Translations under genes and position numbers: made by a program
Notes under the pieces: model-generated
What the model was told of the DNA's origin: nothing
The model's input: the letters and a program-made list of their open reading frames with translations, nothing else
Databases searched by the model: none
Shown here: positions 1 to 7,636 of the stretch, in pieces
Numbering within the stretch: the first letter of the stretch is position 1
Layout of the letters: every line of letters begins with the position of its first letter
From: Hoylesella marshii DSM 16973 = JCM 13450
Lineage (GTDB): Bacteria; Bacteroidota; Bacteroidia; Bacteroidales; Bacteroidaceae
Reading direction: 5' to 3'
Assembly (NCBI RefSeq): GCF_000146675.1
Contig: NZ_GL397214.1
Location: forward strand, 2,134,470-2,170,091
DNA: 35,622 nucleotides

Positions 1-1
1 A

Positions 2-1387
2 GCCACCGGCCGCTTCACGTTCACCTCGGGCACCTTCAATGCGCCTAACTACAACGTGTATTACACGGGCACGAACGGCACGTCGCACAACACAGTAAAT
101 ATCGCCACCACACAGACACAAGGCACCCCCAATACCACCAGCCACATCGGCGAGAGTGGCGATTGCGGCACAGCCTTAGCCACGCGCACGAGTGCCGGCA
201 AGTATGGGTTCACGCTCACCCACCGGTCTGCGTATCTCTGCTTCCTGCCCCGCACCACCAATGTCACTGAAACGGGCTGGGTTTTGACCGCTGTTAAGGT
301 GACATCCGACAACAACATTGCCGGCAACTACACCCTCACCCCCACCGGTCTCACCGGCACGGGCTCGTCGAACGAAATCACCCTCAACACCGGCAACTTC
401 GACATCAGCAACGCCGCCACCGACCAAGCCCGCAACGCCTCCTACATGGTGATTGCCCCGGGCGTGCACACGCTCACTGTGGAATACACCGTGAAGAACA
501 CCAACACTGGCAACACCGGAACCATTGTGAAACATCTCGATTCCAAAGACTACCATGCCAACACCCTCTATCCCGTCACCGCCCATTTGTTTGGTGAATA
601 TTCGGATACGAAATACTATCTGTGGGATGCCATAGAGGACATGTGGCACAACAAAACGCCGGCTAATTATAGCGAGGGGCTATACACAGCTGCTGATGAG
701 CCGGCATCAGAGCTTCCAGGATACGCTCCTTATTGGATTATTGGCCCTCCACTCCAATATACGGGGCCTGATGCCAACCGCATTTACAATTACAATGCGC
801 CCGTAGTGCCGAGCTTTACTTATTCGCATGGTTACGGCAACCATTTCTATTATGCTACACGATCGGCCAAGGACTGCCCCAGCGTGTGGGAGTTGGCTTG
901 GTATTACGACAAGGGCGACATCCGTTGGGATGGTGAAGCCGCTTTCTTGTTCCGTGGAAAGATTTATCATGGCGGTGCTTGGATTAAAAAGCAGAGCGAG
1001 ATAGCCGCAGAGAACAGCACCACGGTGGCAGCGCTTAAGAATCATGACCATGTTTATGACAATTTACTCAACCCTGATGCAGGCATAATGAGTGATGGCG
1101 TTTCAAAGACGATAGGGCAAGGAGCACCTTCAGCGGCTGCACTTAAAAAGTATTTCTTCTTGCCAGCTTTGGGTAACTATGGAGGAGCAGGTGGAGGAGG
1201 CATGTCTTCAGATCCAAAGTATAAACTTTATCATTTCGCAACAGAAGGTTTCTATACCTGTTCATCGAACTATTGCAGGGTTACTAATATTGATTATTGC
1301 TGGGCTTTTAAATTCAATAGCTCGAAAGTTCAAATCTATTCGCTGAATAGTTTTTGCTTCGGCCTTCCCTTGTGGAAAGCGAAATAA
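2..1387 (+). CDS. Fimbrillin/tip-adhesin-like surface protein, C-terminal part (5' end outside window)
   Basis: The frame is open from the first bases of the window with no convincing start, so the N-terminus lies upstream; GTG at 56 is only an internal codon. About 461 residues are visible. The first ~200 are Thr/Asn/Gly-rich with alternating beta-type pattern, as in fimbrillin-like beta-sandwich domains of Bacteroidales. The last ~230 are aromatic-rich (motifs such as CPSVWELAWYY, FFLPALGNYG, and four Cys near the end) and resemble the C-terminal domains of fimbrial tip or 'FISUMP'-like proteins. No T9SS sorting domain is visible; the protein ends in PLWKAK. Family assignment is from general appearance only. 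It is followed by a repeat-rich gene-free stretch, so it is probably the last gene of its operon. Confidence 0.6.
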   Translation, partial: ATGRFTFTSGTFNAPNYNVYYTGTNGTSHNTVNIATTQTQGTPNTTSHIGESGDCGTALATRTSAGKYGFTLTHRSAYLCFLPRTTNVTETGWVLTAVKVTSDNNIAGNYTLTPTGLTGTGSSNEITLNTGNFDISNAATDQARNASYMVIAPGVHTLTVEYTVKNTNTGNTGTIVKHLDSKDYHANTLYPVTAHLFGEYSDTKYYLWDAIEDMWHNKTPANYSEGLYTAADEPASELPGYAPYWIIGPPLQYTGPDANRIYNYNAPVVPSFTYSHGYGNHFYYATRSAKDCPSVWELAWYYDKGDIRWDGEAAFLFRGKIYHGGAWIKKQSEIAAENSTTVAALKNHDHVYDNLLNPDAGIMSDGVSKTIGQGAPSAAALKKYFFLPALGNYGGAGGGGMSSDPKYKLYHFATEGFYTCSSNYCRVTNIDYCWAFKFNSSKVQIYSLNSFCFGLPLWKAK

Positions 1388-1414
1388 TCAAGGAAATGCT
1401 CGCCGTAACACTCC

Positions 1415-1496
1415 GCAAGCCGGATTTAGTCTCTGCCGACACCGTTCGGCACTCTGCAAGCCGGATTTAGCCTCTGCCGACACCGTTCGGCACTCA
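1415..1496. repeat. 41-bp tandem repeat, family A, 2 copies
   Basis: Two nearly identical 41-bp units begin at 1415 and 1456, each starting GCAAGCCGGATTTAG and ending in a CGGCACTC core; I see one internal difference (AGT versus AGC) besides the ends. The unit is not divisible by three, which argues against coding. Confidence 0.9.
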
Positions 1497-1509
1497 AAAG
1501 GTTCCGGAA

Positions 1510-1673
1510 TCATTGATTTCCGAGAGAAAGAGTGCCGTGCGGCGTAAAAATCATTGATTTCCGAGAGAAAGAGTGCCGTGCAGCGCAAAAATCATTGATT
1601 TCCGAGCGAAAGAGTGCCGTGCGATGCAAAAATCATTGATTTCCGAGCAAAAGAGTGCCGAGCGGCGCAACTG
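1510..1673. repeat. 41-bp tandem repeat, family B, 4 copies
   Basis: Four units begin at 1510, 1551, 1592 and 1633, an exact 41-bp period. Each reads TCATTGATTTCCGAG, then GAAAGAGTGCCG, then a variable GCGGCG-like end. Copies differ by a few bases. There are no unique spacers, so this is not a CRISPR array. Read on the minus strand the unit starts CGGCACTCT, the same 9-mer carried by family A on the plus strand. Confidence 0.9.
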
Positions 1674-1718
1674 ATGCGGGAAGCATAAAAGAAACACCTT
1701 TATATATATACACACATA

Positions 1719-1757
1719 GAGTGGTACGCGTCGTGACGACGTGTACCACTCGCTTTT
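1719..1757 (+). terminator. Strong hairpin with T-run, probable Rho-independent terminator
   Basis: A 15-bp stem (1719-1733 with 1737-1751, one G-T pair, loop TGA) is followed by GC and a run of six T. It could end transcripts from the gene stopping at 1387, although it lies 330 bp downstream, or it could belong to the repeat element around it. Confidence 0.65.
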
Positions 1758-1794
1758 TTGTTGATAAGGCCAACAATGCTTGTAAGAAAGAGCC

Positions 1795-2110
1795 TCGGAG
1801 AGGCGATGGAGCACAGGCAGGGGTGAAGCCCCTGTTAAGCATACGCAAAAAGAAAAAGCCCCAAAGGGGCGATGGAATGGCAGCATGTCCGTTATCGTTC
1901 CGTCACTCCTTCGGAGTTTTGATGGGGGGACGCTTCCATGCAGGGGTTACGCTATCGCTCCACCACCTGCCTGTATTCTGTCGCACTTACAGCGCTTTAT
2001 TCTGCTGTAATCTGTCGCCCCTTTGGGGCTATTGGATAAGATTCTCTTATCCCGAACTCGCGTAGATTTATATAATGCCATCCATGGCGGAAGATAAAGA
2101 TGGGGAACTC
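1795..2110. repeat. Dispersed palindromic repeat cluster
   Basis: A chain of short palindromes and repeat words: CAGGGG/CCCCTG (1818-1834), GCCCC-AAA-GGGGC (about 1858-1870), a related CGCCCC-TTT-GGGGC element (about 2018-2033), and the word ATTCTGTCGCACTTACAGCGCT less its ends at 1975-1996. That last word recurs at 19203-19224 with one mismatch in 22. No transposase is nearby. It looks like a non-coding interspersed repeat; the mechanism of spread is unknown. Confidence 0.65.
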
Positions 2111-2160
2111 CTTTGGGTTAATGAAGACGGTATGATAACAAAGGAATCGAACTGAGGTGA

Positions 2161-2194
2161 AAAGGAATGAGCCCAGTACAATACCGGGCTCATT
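2161..2194 (-). terminator. Terminator of the leftward LRR gene
   Basis: A 13-bp stem with one G-T pair (2166-2178 with 2182-2194, 3-nt loop) lies about 55 bp beyond the stop at 2250. On the minus strand it is followed by CCTTTTC. The T-run is short, so termination efficiency is uncertain. Confidence 0.6.
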
Positions 2195-2249
2195 AGAGAG
2201 ATTGATAGTTGACGTTTTTAATGAACTGTCCAACTTTTGAGCACAACAC

Positions 2250-5200
2250 TTATTTTACAAGCAATTTGCGTGTTGCAGTGTCTGTGCCGTTTTGCAACGT
2301 TACGATGTAAATACCGGTGGGGAGGTTGATGGATGTGTTTGTAGACACGGTATCAGAGAAGAGCACCTTGCCGTTTGCTCCGAGCACGGTTGCTTTTACC
2401 TCGCTGTCAGTATAGATGTTGATTTCGTGGTTGCCGCCCTCTGCGGTTGCCATTGTGCGTTCAACACCACCGATTGAAGATGCCAATGCAAACTTCACGA
2501 CAACTTCGGTTGCCTGTTTCACCGTGAATTTATTGTTTGCAACATCTTCGCCATTTGCTTTCACCGAAATCAAAGCGTAACCGCTCGCCGGTGTGGCATC
2601 AACGGTGAGTTCGGTGTTCTTCTGCACCTTAGAGCCGCTCTTTACGAGGTTGTTTCCCGCATCTTTCACGGTTACGTCTCCGTTTTCATAAGGCAGAATG
2701 GTTATGTATGCCTCATTGCAGCCTGTTCCGTCTCCGTCTTTGGTGTAATTCATTATCCATAGCTTCGATTTTGCGAGCAGTGTTTCGGAGTGTTCCACGT
2801 CGTTTTCATTATTGCCATATGCAATCCAGAGTTTCGTCGGTGTGGTTTTGCCGGTTACTTCTTCTCCCGGGTCTACGTATTTGGGCAGTGTGTAGTAGAA
2901 GTCGTTGAGCTGGCAAGCGTTCCATTTGTTTCCGCGTACGTCGATGTACCAGATGGCGGTATTTGCCGACAGGTCGAGCCCATTGAGCGTGTTTTCTGCT
3001 GCATCGAGCTTTTCAAGCAGCACGTTCTTCGACAAATCGAGCGACGTAAGTTTGTTTTTCATTACAGACAGGTCGAGCAGTGCTGCGTTGTTCTTCAGGT
3101 CTATGCTCTCTATGCTGTTGTTGTTGAGATATAGCTGTTTCAAATCGGGCATGTTCGACACGTTGATGTTTGTCAGTTTGCAATTTGTGAGGTTCAAGCA
3201 TATCAGTTTCCGGTTATTCGTCAAGTCTATACCACTCAGTGCCGTATTCTTTAGGTTGATGAGTTGCAGCTCCGGATTGTTCTTCACGTCTACATGGTTC
3301 AATTCATCCAACCCATATGCTTTTAGTTGCAGCATCAACGGACACTTCGTTACATCGATGCTCTTGATTTCACTGTTCATCGACACGTCGAGATATAGCA
3401 GGTCGGGCTGGTTCGTGACATCGATTGCTTTCAGTTGGTTGAAATACATGTCGATATACTTCAGTTTGTTGTTCTTTGTCAGGTCTATTGCCGAAATCTT
3501 ATTGTCTGTGGCAAAGTCCGGATAGCTCTCACACTTCAGGTATGTGATATCTCCGTATATCTTCACTTGTGTTCCCTCTGTCGTTCCATCGATGTATGTC
3601 CACGACGTTTTGGCGGTATAGTCTTTTAGTACGCCGTCTCCCCAGTCTATTTTCACCGGAGTGTTATTGTTGTCTGCTCCTATACCGTAAGCGCTTTGCT
3701 GCCCTGCCGGTACGGTAAGCGTTATGCACCGTTCGTTTTGCTGCTCTTCAAACACAGCCTTCACATCAGCATTTGCAGTAACGACAAACAATGTATCTTG
3801 AACAAGTTTCCCATTCACCATAATGCCCTTGTATTCCTTACCTTCTTCGGCAGTGTAGCGCACGCATAAGATTGAACCCGGCACGACTTTACCGTCGCTG
3901 CCCACCTCGTCGTAGTGTCGTTCAAAGGCATTTTTATCGGGCGAATACACCATGTCGCGTTTCATCACCTTGTAGGTTCCGCCTGTGGTAGGTTGCTGTG
4001 TTATCACCACGTCTGCCATCGAGCAGGAGCCGTCGCCTTTCACATCAATCTCCCAGTGCGAATTGGGATTGTTGCACATAAGGTATTTTTCTGCATCGGC
4101 GGTTTCTCCGTTACATCCTTTCACATACATGTATCCCTTACGGTTAGGGTCTTGTATCGTCCGGTACATGAAGTTCAGCGACTGTGGCGTGAAGTTTTTG
4201 TTATCTTGCAGATAGAGGTATCTCAGTGTGAAGTAGCATGCGGTGAAGTCGAGGAACTCGAGATCACACGCTTTTGCCGACAGCGTCCGAAGCCATTTCA
4301 GTCCGCTTACTTCGAGTCGGTTGATGCGGATAGAGTCGCAGGAAAGTGCCTTCAGCGTAGCCATTTTCGACACATCAAGTTTCGTAATCTTGGTATTGCT
4401 CACGTTAAGATTTGATAGTTTATTGTTGTTTGAAAGTCCTAATGTGCTTATATCGTTATGCGCTATTGTCAGGTCTTTGAGTTCAGTGTTTGCAGCGACG
4501 CTCAGCTGGGTGAGTTTGTTGTATGCCACGGCAAGGTTCTCTAACTTCGGCAAGCCGCTCACATCAATTGTCGATATCATATTCCTGCTCACGTTCAGCG
4601 ATGTTAGCGACGGATATTTCTCCGTGGGTAGGCTTATGTCCATCAACGAATTGTTGCTTAAATCCAAGCTTGTAAGTTTTGGGAATTTGTAGGTATCATA
4701 AAAATGCACGATATCACATCTTTGCATTGAAATCATTTTCAGATTCGGATTGACATCGGCAAATGCCACAGTGCTCAGTTCCGGATTGTCGTAAATGTCG
4801 AAGAACTCCAATTTTGAGAAATCGCGCAGGTTAAGCATGTGTATCTTGTTCTTTGAAAGCGACAACCGTTGAAGGTTCTTTGCATCGCCAAGATCGAGCG
4901 TGGCGTATGTCAGTTCATTCTTGTTTAGGTCAAGACTCTTCAGGCCTGACTGCCCTTCAATCTTTATTGCAGTAACACCTTGTTCGGTTACGGACAAGTC
5001 AGACAGGGTTCCGTATATTTTCACAGTATTACCTTTCAGCACTCCTTTCCGGCGTAGCTTGTATGGCATCATTTCCGGACTCAATTGGTAATCGACTTTG
5101 TTTCCGTCTCCCCAATCAACCGAGACAATGCCTTCTACCATCGGTACAGGACTGAAAACGAAGGTATCACCATACGCTTTATTGGTAGTGAGGGTGATAA

Positions 5201-5267
5201 CACTCTGTGCCGTAACGTTAAGCGCGGCACAAACAAGCAATGATAAAGAAATTAGTAGTCTTTTCAT
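2250..5267 (-). CDS. Secreted two-module WGDG/leucine-rich-repeat protein with T9SS sorting domain
   Basis: The 1005-aa product starts with a signal peptide (MKRLLISLS..., cleavage near NVTAQ, residue ~21). Residues ~22-510 and ~511-925 are two copies of the same module. Each has a short beta domain with a DWGDG-type motif (residue ~51 and ~543), a long array of ~21-residue leucine-rich repeats of the L..LDLS.N type, a capping segment (Y.TL/YRTI ... W.I), and an InlB-B/bacterial-repeat-like beta domain. The last ~75 residues end in GIYIVTLQNG...KLLVK, typical of type A T9SS C-terminal sorting domains. LRR surface proteins of this kind in oral and gut Bacteroidales are adhesins or host-binding factors; the ligand here is unknown. 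A paralogue with a single module lies at 23335-24945. It is transcribed alone, with a candidate -7 element at 5356-5363. Confidence 0.88.
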   Translation of the reverse strand: MKRLLISLSLLVCAALNVTAQSVITLTTNKAYGDTFVFSPVPMVEGIVSVDWGDGNKVDYQLSPEMMPYKLRRKGVLKGNTVKIYGTLSDLSVTEQGVTAIKIEGQSGLKSLDLNKNELTYATLDLGDAKNLQRLSLSKNKIHMLNLRDFSKLEFFDIYDNPELSTVAFADVNPNLKMISMQRCDIVHFYDTYKFPKLTSLDLSNNSLMDISLPTEKYPSLTSLNVSRNMISTIDVSGLPKLENLAVAYNKLTQLSVAANTELKDLTIAHNDISTLGLSNNNKLSNLNVSNTKITKLDVSKMATLKALSCDSIRINRLEVSGLKWLRTLSAKACDLEFLDFTACYFTLRYLYLQDNKNFTPQSLNFMYRTIQDPNRKGYMYVKGCNGETADAEKYLMCNNPNSHWEIDVKGDGSCSMADVVITQQPTTGGTYKVMKRDMVYSPDKNAFERHYDEVGSDGKVVPGSILCVRYTAEEGKEYKGIMVNGKLVQDTLFVVTANADVKAVFEEQQNERCITLTVPAGQQSAYGIGADNNNTPVKIDWGDGVLKDYTAKTSWTYIDGTTEGTQVKIYGDITYLKCESYPDFATDNKISAIDLTKNNKLKYIDMYFNQLKAIDVTNQPDLLYLDVSMNSEIKSIDVTKCPLMLQLKAYGLDELNHVDVKNNPELQLINLKNTALSGIDLTNNRKLICLNLTNCKLTNINVSNMPDLKQLYLNNNSIESIDLKNNAALLDLSVMKNKLTSLDLSKNVLLEKLDAAENTLNGLDLSANTAIWYIDVRGNKWNACQLNDFYYTLPKYVDPGEEVTGKTTPTKLWIAYGNNENDVEHSETLLAKSKLWIMNYTKDGDGTGCNEAYITILPYENGDVTVKDAGNNLVKSGSKVQKNTELTVDATPASGYALISVKANGEDVANNKFTVKQATEVVVKFALASSIGGVERTMATAEGGNHEINIYTDSEVKATVLGANGKVLFSDTVSTNTSINLPTGIYIVTLQNGTDTATRKLLVK

Positions 5268-5571
5268 GATCTTTTGATAATTAAATTAAACAAAGCTCTG
5301 CAAAACTCTATACAGCCTTAACCGACGAATTTAACAGAATATCATAATGTGATTGCAAAAATAAGAAAAAAGTATCGTAATACCTACGATTATGCGTGAA
5401 TTTAATGCAGAATTATTAAATTCATTGCTAAAATGTCAATCAGCGTAAGTCTAAATCCTTGTTAATTGTCATGATGTCGCTTTCGCAGAGCCTTCTCTTG
5501 TAAGATTCACATTCTAAGAGGCTACCGCAGTTTGGCCTTGTTGTTACTCCTACTAAGTAAACGAGTCCGGT
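5268..5571. other. AT-rich intergenic region between LRR gene and nicotinamidase
   Basis: These 304 bp hold no credible coding region. They contain the LRR gene's leader and candidate promoter and the 3' flank of the nicotinamidase gene. I see no clear terminator for the latter. Confidence 0.6.
5356..5363 (-). promoter_or_regulatory. Candidate -7 promoter element of LRR gene
   Basis: On the minus strand this reads TATTTTTG, matching the Bacteroidetes TAnnTTTG -7 consensus, about 90 bp before the ATG at 5267. I see no good -33 TTTG partner, so the call is tentative. Confidence 0.4.
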
Positions 5572-6156
5572 TTAGCAGTAAGTCAGTTTCTGCTCGCGAA
5601 CGAAGTCGTTGAGCCTCCTGCCGCCATCTATTGAAGCGATGCCACGGGCGAACACATCTACCGTAAGTCCCCCGTTGAGCAGATTTCGCAGTGTCTCCAG
5701 CACACAATAATCGCCTGCCACGCCACAAATCACCATTCGATGGCTTGCACACGTCACTTCGTCCGTCATTGTCGAAAGCCGATACCCCCCGTCTGCCAGC
5801 TTCTCGACGTGTTGGAAAGCCCCATACTCTTCCGTTTCTATCACCTCGCCTTTGCGAACCACCCGAAAGGGAATCTCTCTATCCAAGCACGCCTGAACAA
5901 GTCGCTCGTCAATCTGCGACCCTTTCGCAAATGCAATACAATGCGGCGGCCACGGTCCGCCCTGCGGAATAAACGAAGCATCTCTCGCCTGATGCCAGTC
6001 AACGGTGAATATCACCTCTGCCAGTCCCTCATGCGTGTTGATAAGCTGCAGGATATGTTCCACTGCCGTTTCTGCGCCCTTCACATAGAGTGCGCCTGTG
6101 GGATTGCAGAAGTCGTATTGACAATCCACAACCACTAAAGTTATTTCTTCTTTCAT
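5572..6156 (-). CDS. pncA: Nicotinamidase / isochorismatase-family cysteine hydrolase
   Basis: The 194-aa protein has the nicotinamidase layout. The probable catalytic triad is Asp11 (VVDCQYDF), Lys102 (RKGEV) and Cys151 (GVAGDYCVLET). Metal ligands are Asp53 and His55 (DWHQ) and His72 (PWPPHC). The family hydrolyses nicotinamide to nicotinate and ammonia in NAD salvage; the PWPPHC segment favours nicotinamidase over other isochorismatase-family members. Length is normal (~190-210 aa). The gene is last in a probable three-gene leftward set, 78 bp after the zinc-ribbon gene. The residue roles come from family knowledge, not from an alignment made here. Confidence 0.88.
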   Translation of the reverse strand: MKEEITLVVVDCQYDFCNPTGALYVKGAETAVEHILQLINTHEGLAEVIFTVDWHQARDASFIPQGGPWPPHCIAFAKGSQIDERLVQACLDREIPFRVVRKGEVIETEEYGAFQHVEKLADGGYRLSTMTDEVTCASHRMVICGVAGDYCVLETLRNLLNGGLTVDVFARGIASIDGGRRLNDFVREQKLTYC

Positions 6157-6234
6157 CTTCTTTTTGATTTTATCATTTTCCGACTATTTCACTGCTGCAA
6201 CAGACCACAGCATCGCTATCTCCCCGAAAGATCC

Positions 6235-6681
6235 TCATCGCTCTGCCAGATACCGCGCCACCTCGTCTGCCGACAGTCGTCTCACCTGCGTCTTGGGAAA
6301 CTCTCGATAGGTATCGGCACGAAAGAGGGGCTGGGCACCGGTGCACGTCTTCGCCTTATTCTTTTTCAAATATGCTTCCGCTTCCGCCTCATCGCCAAAT
6401 ATCTTATATGAAAGCCTTCCTTTATCGTCTTTCAGTTCATAGATGCCACAGGGATGCAGCATCGTATGGTCGGCCGTTCGCAGATACAGCTTGGCGATAT
6501 CGAGCGACCTGAACGGGAAGTTCCATCTTTGCAATCCCCTTTTCGGTTCGCGCTCGATGCAGATGCACCTGCCGCAAGTGCCGCAGACGTATTGTGTGTG
6601 ATGCAGCAGACAGTCTTCGGGATGGAGCAACGGCGTGGCTCTGTTGTCCGTGGCATAACATTCGGGACAAGGCGTTTTCAT
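6235..6681 (-). CDS. Small zinc-ribbon-like protein of unknown function
   Basis: The 148-aa protein has a Cys-rich N-terminus: Cys5/Cys8 (CPEC) and Cys33/36/39/41 (CGTCGRCIC), suggesting one zinc ribbon with extra cysteines. The rest is soluble and basic with no recognisable domain. Its ATG (6679-6681) overlaps the stop of the upstream HU-like gene by 4 bp, so translation is probably coupled. I do not recognise a named family. A role in nucleic-acid binding is possible from the fold and neighbour but unproven. Confidence 0.75.
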   Translation of the reverse strand: MKTPCPECYATDNRATPLLHPEDCLLHHTQYVCGTCGRCICIEREPKRGLQRWNFPFRSLDIAKLYLRTADHTMLHPCGIYELKDDKGRLSYKIFGDEAEAEAYLKKNKAKTCTGAQPLFRADTYREFPKTQVRRLSADEVARYLAER

Positions 6682-7283
6682 ATTCCCTCCCCTTTCACGT
6701 ACATCTTGCGATAGCGCGAGCCGGCGTTGTGCAGTTTCCCCTCCGCCTCGAGCCGGCGGGCAAGGCGATAAGCCACGGGCTTGGAGAGGTGGAGCTCGGA
6801 GCGCAGGTCGCCCACAAAGATATAATCCGACTCGGCGAAGAGCCTGTCGAGCGCCGCCTCGATTTCTTCTGCCGTAGGCGTAGCATGAGGCTCATAGCGA
6901 TAGGTCACGTTTTCGAACCGAGTGTCGGCCAGCGTCTTGAGCAGTTGTTTCTCGGGGCGGAAGTTCACCGTTCGCACCCGCGGATTGCGCAATCGCATCT
7001 TGTGCGTTTTGGGGTCTTCGTACAGTTCTCCCTTCACCGAGAGCGAGAAGTAGCCCAGTCCCGGCAGATGCACGCGATTGCCCAGCATCAGCTGTTGGGC
7101 CAGTTCATATCTGATAGCCTCGAGCGTTCCCACGAGGTCGGCCACGGTCATTGCCGTTGCCTTCTCCACCCGCTCGCCCAGAAGCTCCAGTCCCACGGTT
7201 TCATACTCGTCGAGCACCGCCCGAAACTCCTTGTTGTGCGGCAGCTTCCCGCCGTTTTTTAATAATCTGTAAGGTACAGCCAT
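6678..7283 (-). CDS. HU-like DNA-binding protein with C-terminal winged-helix-like extension
   Basis: Of 201 aa, residues ~1-125 look like the Bacteroidetes-specific HU-related domain, with MAVPYRLLK at the start, a helical pair around residues 40-65, and the beta-arm region GNRVHLPGLGYFSLSVKG. Residues ~130-195 (TAEEIEAALDRLF ... LSKPVAYRLARRLEAEGKL) resemble a winged helix-turn-helix. Plain HU is only ~90 aa. Likely role is nucleoid or sequence-directed DNA binding. It heads a leftward operon with the zinc-ribbon gene (4-bp overlap). The HU-related domain is fairly secure; the winged-helix assignment is inference from spacing of hydrophobic positions. Confidence 0.78.
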   Translation of the reverse strand: MAVPYRLLKNGGKLPHNKEFRAVLDEYETVGLELLGERVEKATAMTVADLVGTLEAIRYELAQQLMLGNRVHLPGLGYFSLSVKGELYEDPKTHKMRLRNPRVRTVNFRPEKQLLKTLADTRFENVTYRYEPHATPTAEEIEAALDRLFAESDYIFVGDLRSELHLSKPVAYRLARRLEAEGKLHNAGSRYRKMYVKGEGI

Positions 7284-7386
7284 CGCATTTCGTTTTAAGT
7301 TTGAGTGTCGCCGCCCTCCTTATAGGACTACGACACGATTTATATAGTATCTATTACTGTCCATATACTTAGATTATCAAATTATC

Positions 7387-7452
7387 AGCATGCAGATAAT
7401 TATTTTTTAGCGTGCAGATAATTATTTTTCAGCGTGCAGATAATTCTTATAT
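7387..7452. repeat. 22-bp tandem repeat, 3 copies
   Basis: Units begin at 7387, 7409 and 7431 and read AGCRTGCAGATAATTATTTT with small differences; the third diverges at its end. The array is AT-rich and lies in the divergent spacer, so it could bind a regulator, but nothing in the sequence proves this. Confidence 0.8.
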
Positions 7453-7510
7453 CTCGGTACAAAGATAATGATAGTTACGGAATAAACCAAACGATTATCA
7501 TATAATATTT

Positions 7511-7543
7511 GTGATGGCAGTATAATTGTGATGGCAGTATAAT
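7511..7543. repeat. 17-bp direct repeat, 2 copies
   Basis: GTGATGGCAGTATAAT occurs at 7511 and again at 7528, directly adjacent. It ends about 28 bp upstream of the -33 element of the pheT promoter. Confidence 0.8.
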
Positions 7544-7570
7544 GCCGCTTCTCACTTTTCCTGCTAATCT

Positions 7571-7601
7571 TTTGGCCTTCTATGTTTTTTTCGTACCTTT
7601 G
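7571..7601 (+). promoter_or_regulatory. pheT promoter (-33 TTTG, -7 TACCTTTG)
   Basis: TTTG at 7571-7574 and TACCTTTG at 7594-7601 are separated by 19 bp, an excellent match to the Bacteroidetes primary sigma factor consensus. Transcription would begin near 7608, about 29 nt before the pheT ATG. Confidence 0.8.
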
Positions 7602-7636
7602 CATGACTTTTTTAGCGTAAATCCAAAACCATTGTC

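Larger units (their letters stand above)
1388..2249. other. Gene-free, repeat-rich intergenic region (862 bp)
   Basis: No credible gene is present. Short open frames exist on both strands but consist of repeats whose 41-bp unit is not a multiple of three. The region holds two sets of 41-bp tandem repeats, a 15-bp-stem hairpin with a T-run, several short palindromes of a dispersed repeat family, and the terminator of the leftward LRR gene. Confidence 0.8.
7284..7636. other. AT-rich intergenic region with short tandem repeats, upstream of pheT
   Basis: This divergent spacer (353 bp) separates the HU-like gene from pheT. It holds a 3-copy 22-bp tandem repeat, a 2-copy 17-bp repeat and a good promoter facing pheT. 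No gene is supported in it, and I see no clear promoter for the leftward operon. Confidence 0.75.

Noticed and set aside
1510..1673. Possible CRISPR array
   Set aside because: The 41-bp units are directly adjacent with no unique spacers, and no cas genes are present.
1655..2065. 136-codon open frame (+) in the repeat region
   Set aside because: It is made of the terminator hairpin and dispersed repeat words, with no gene-like composition.
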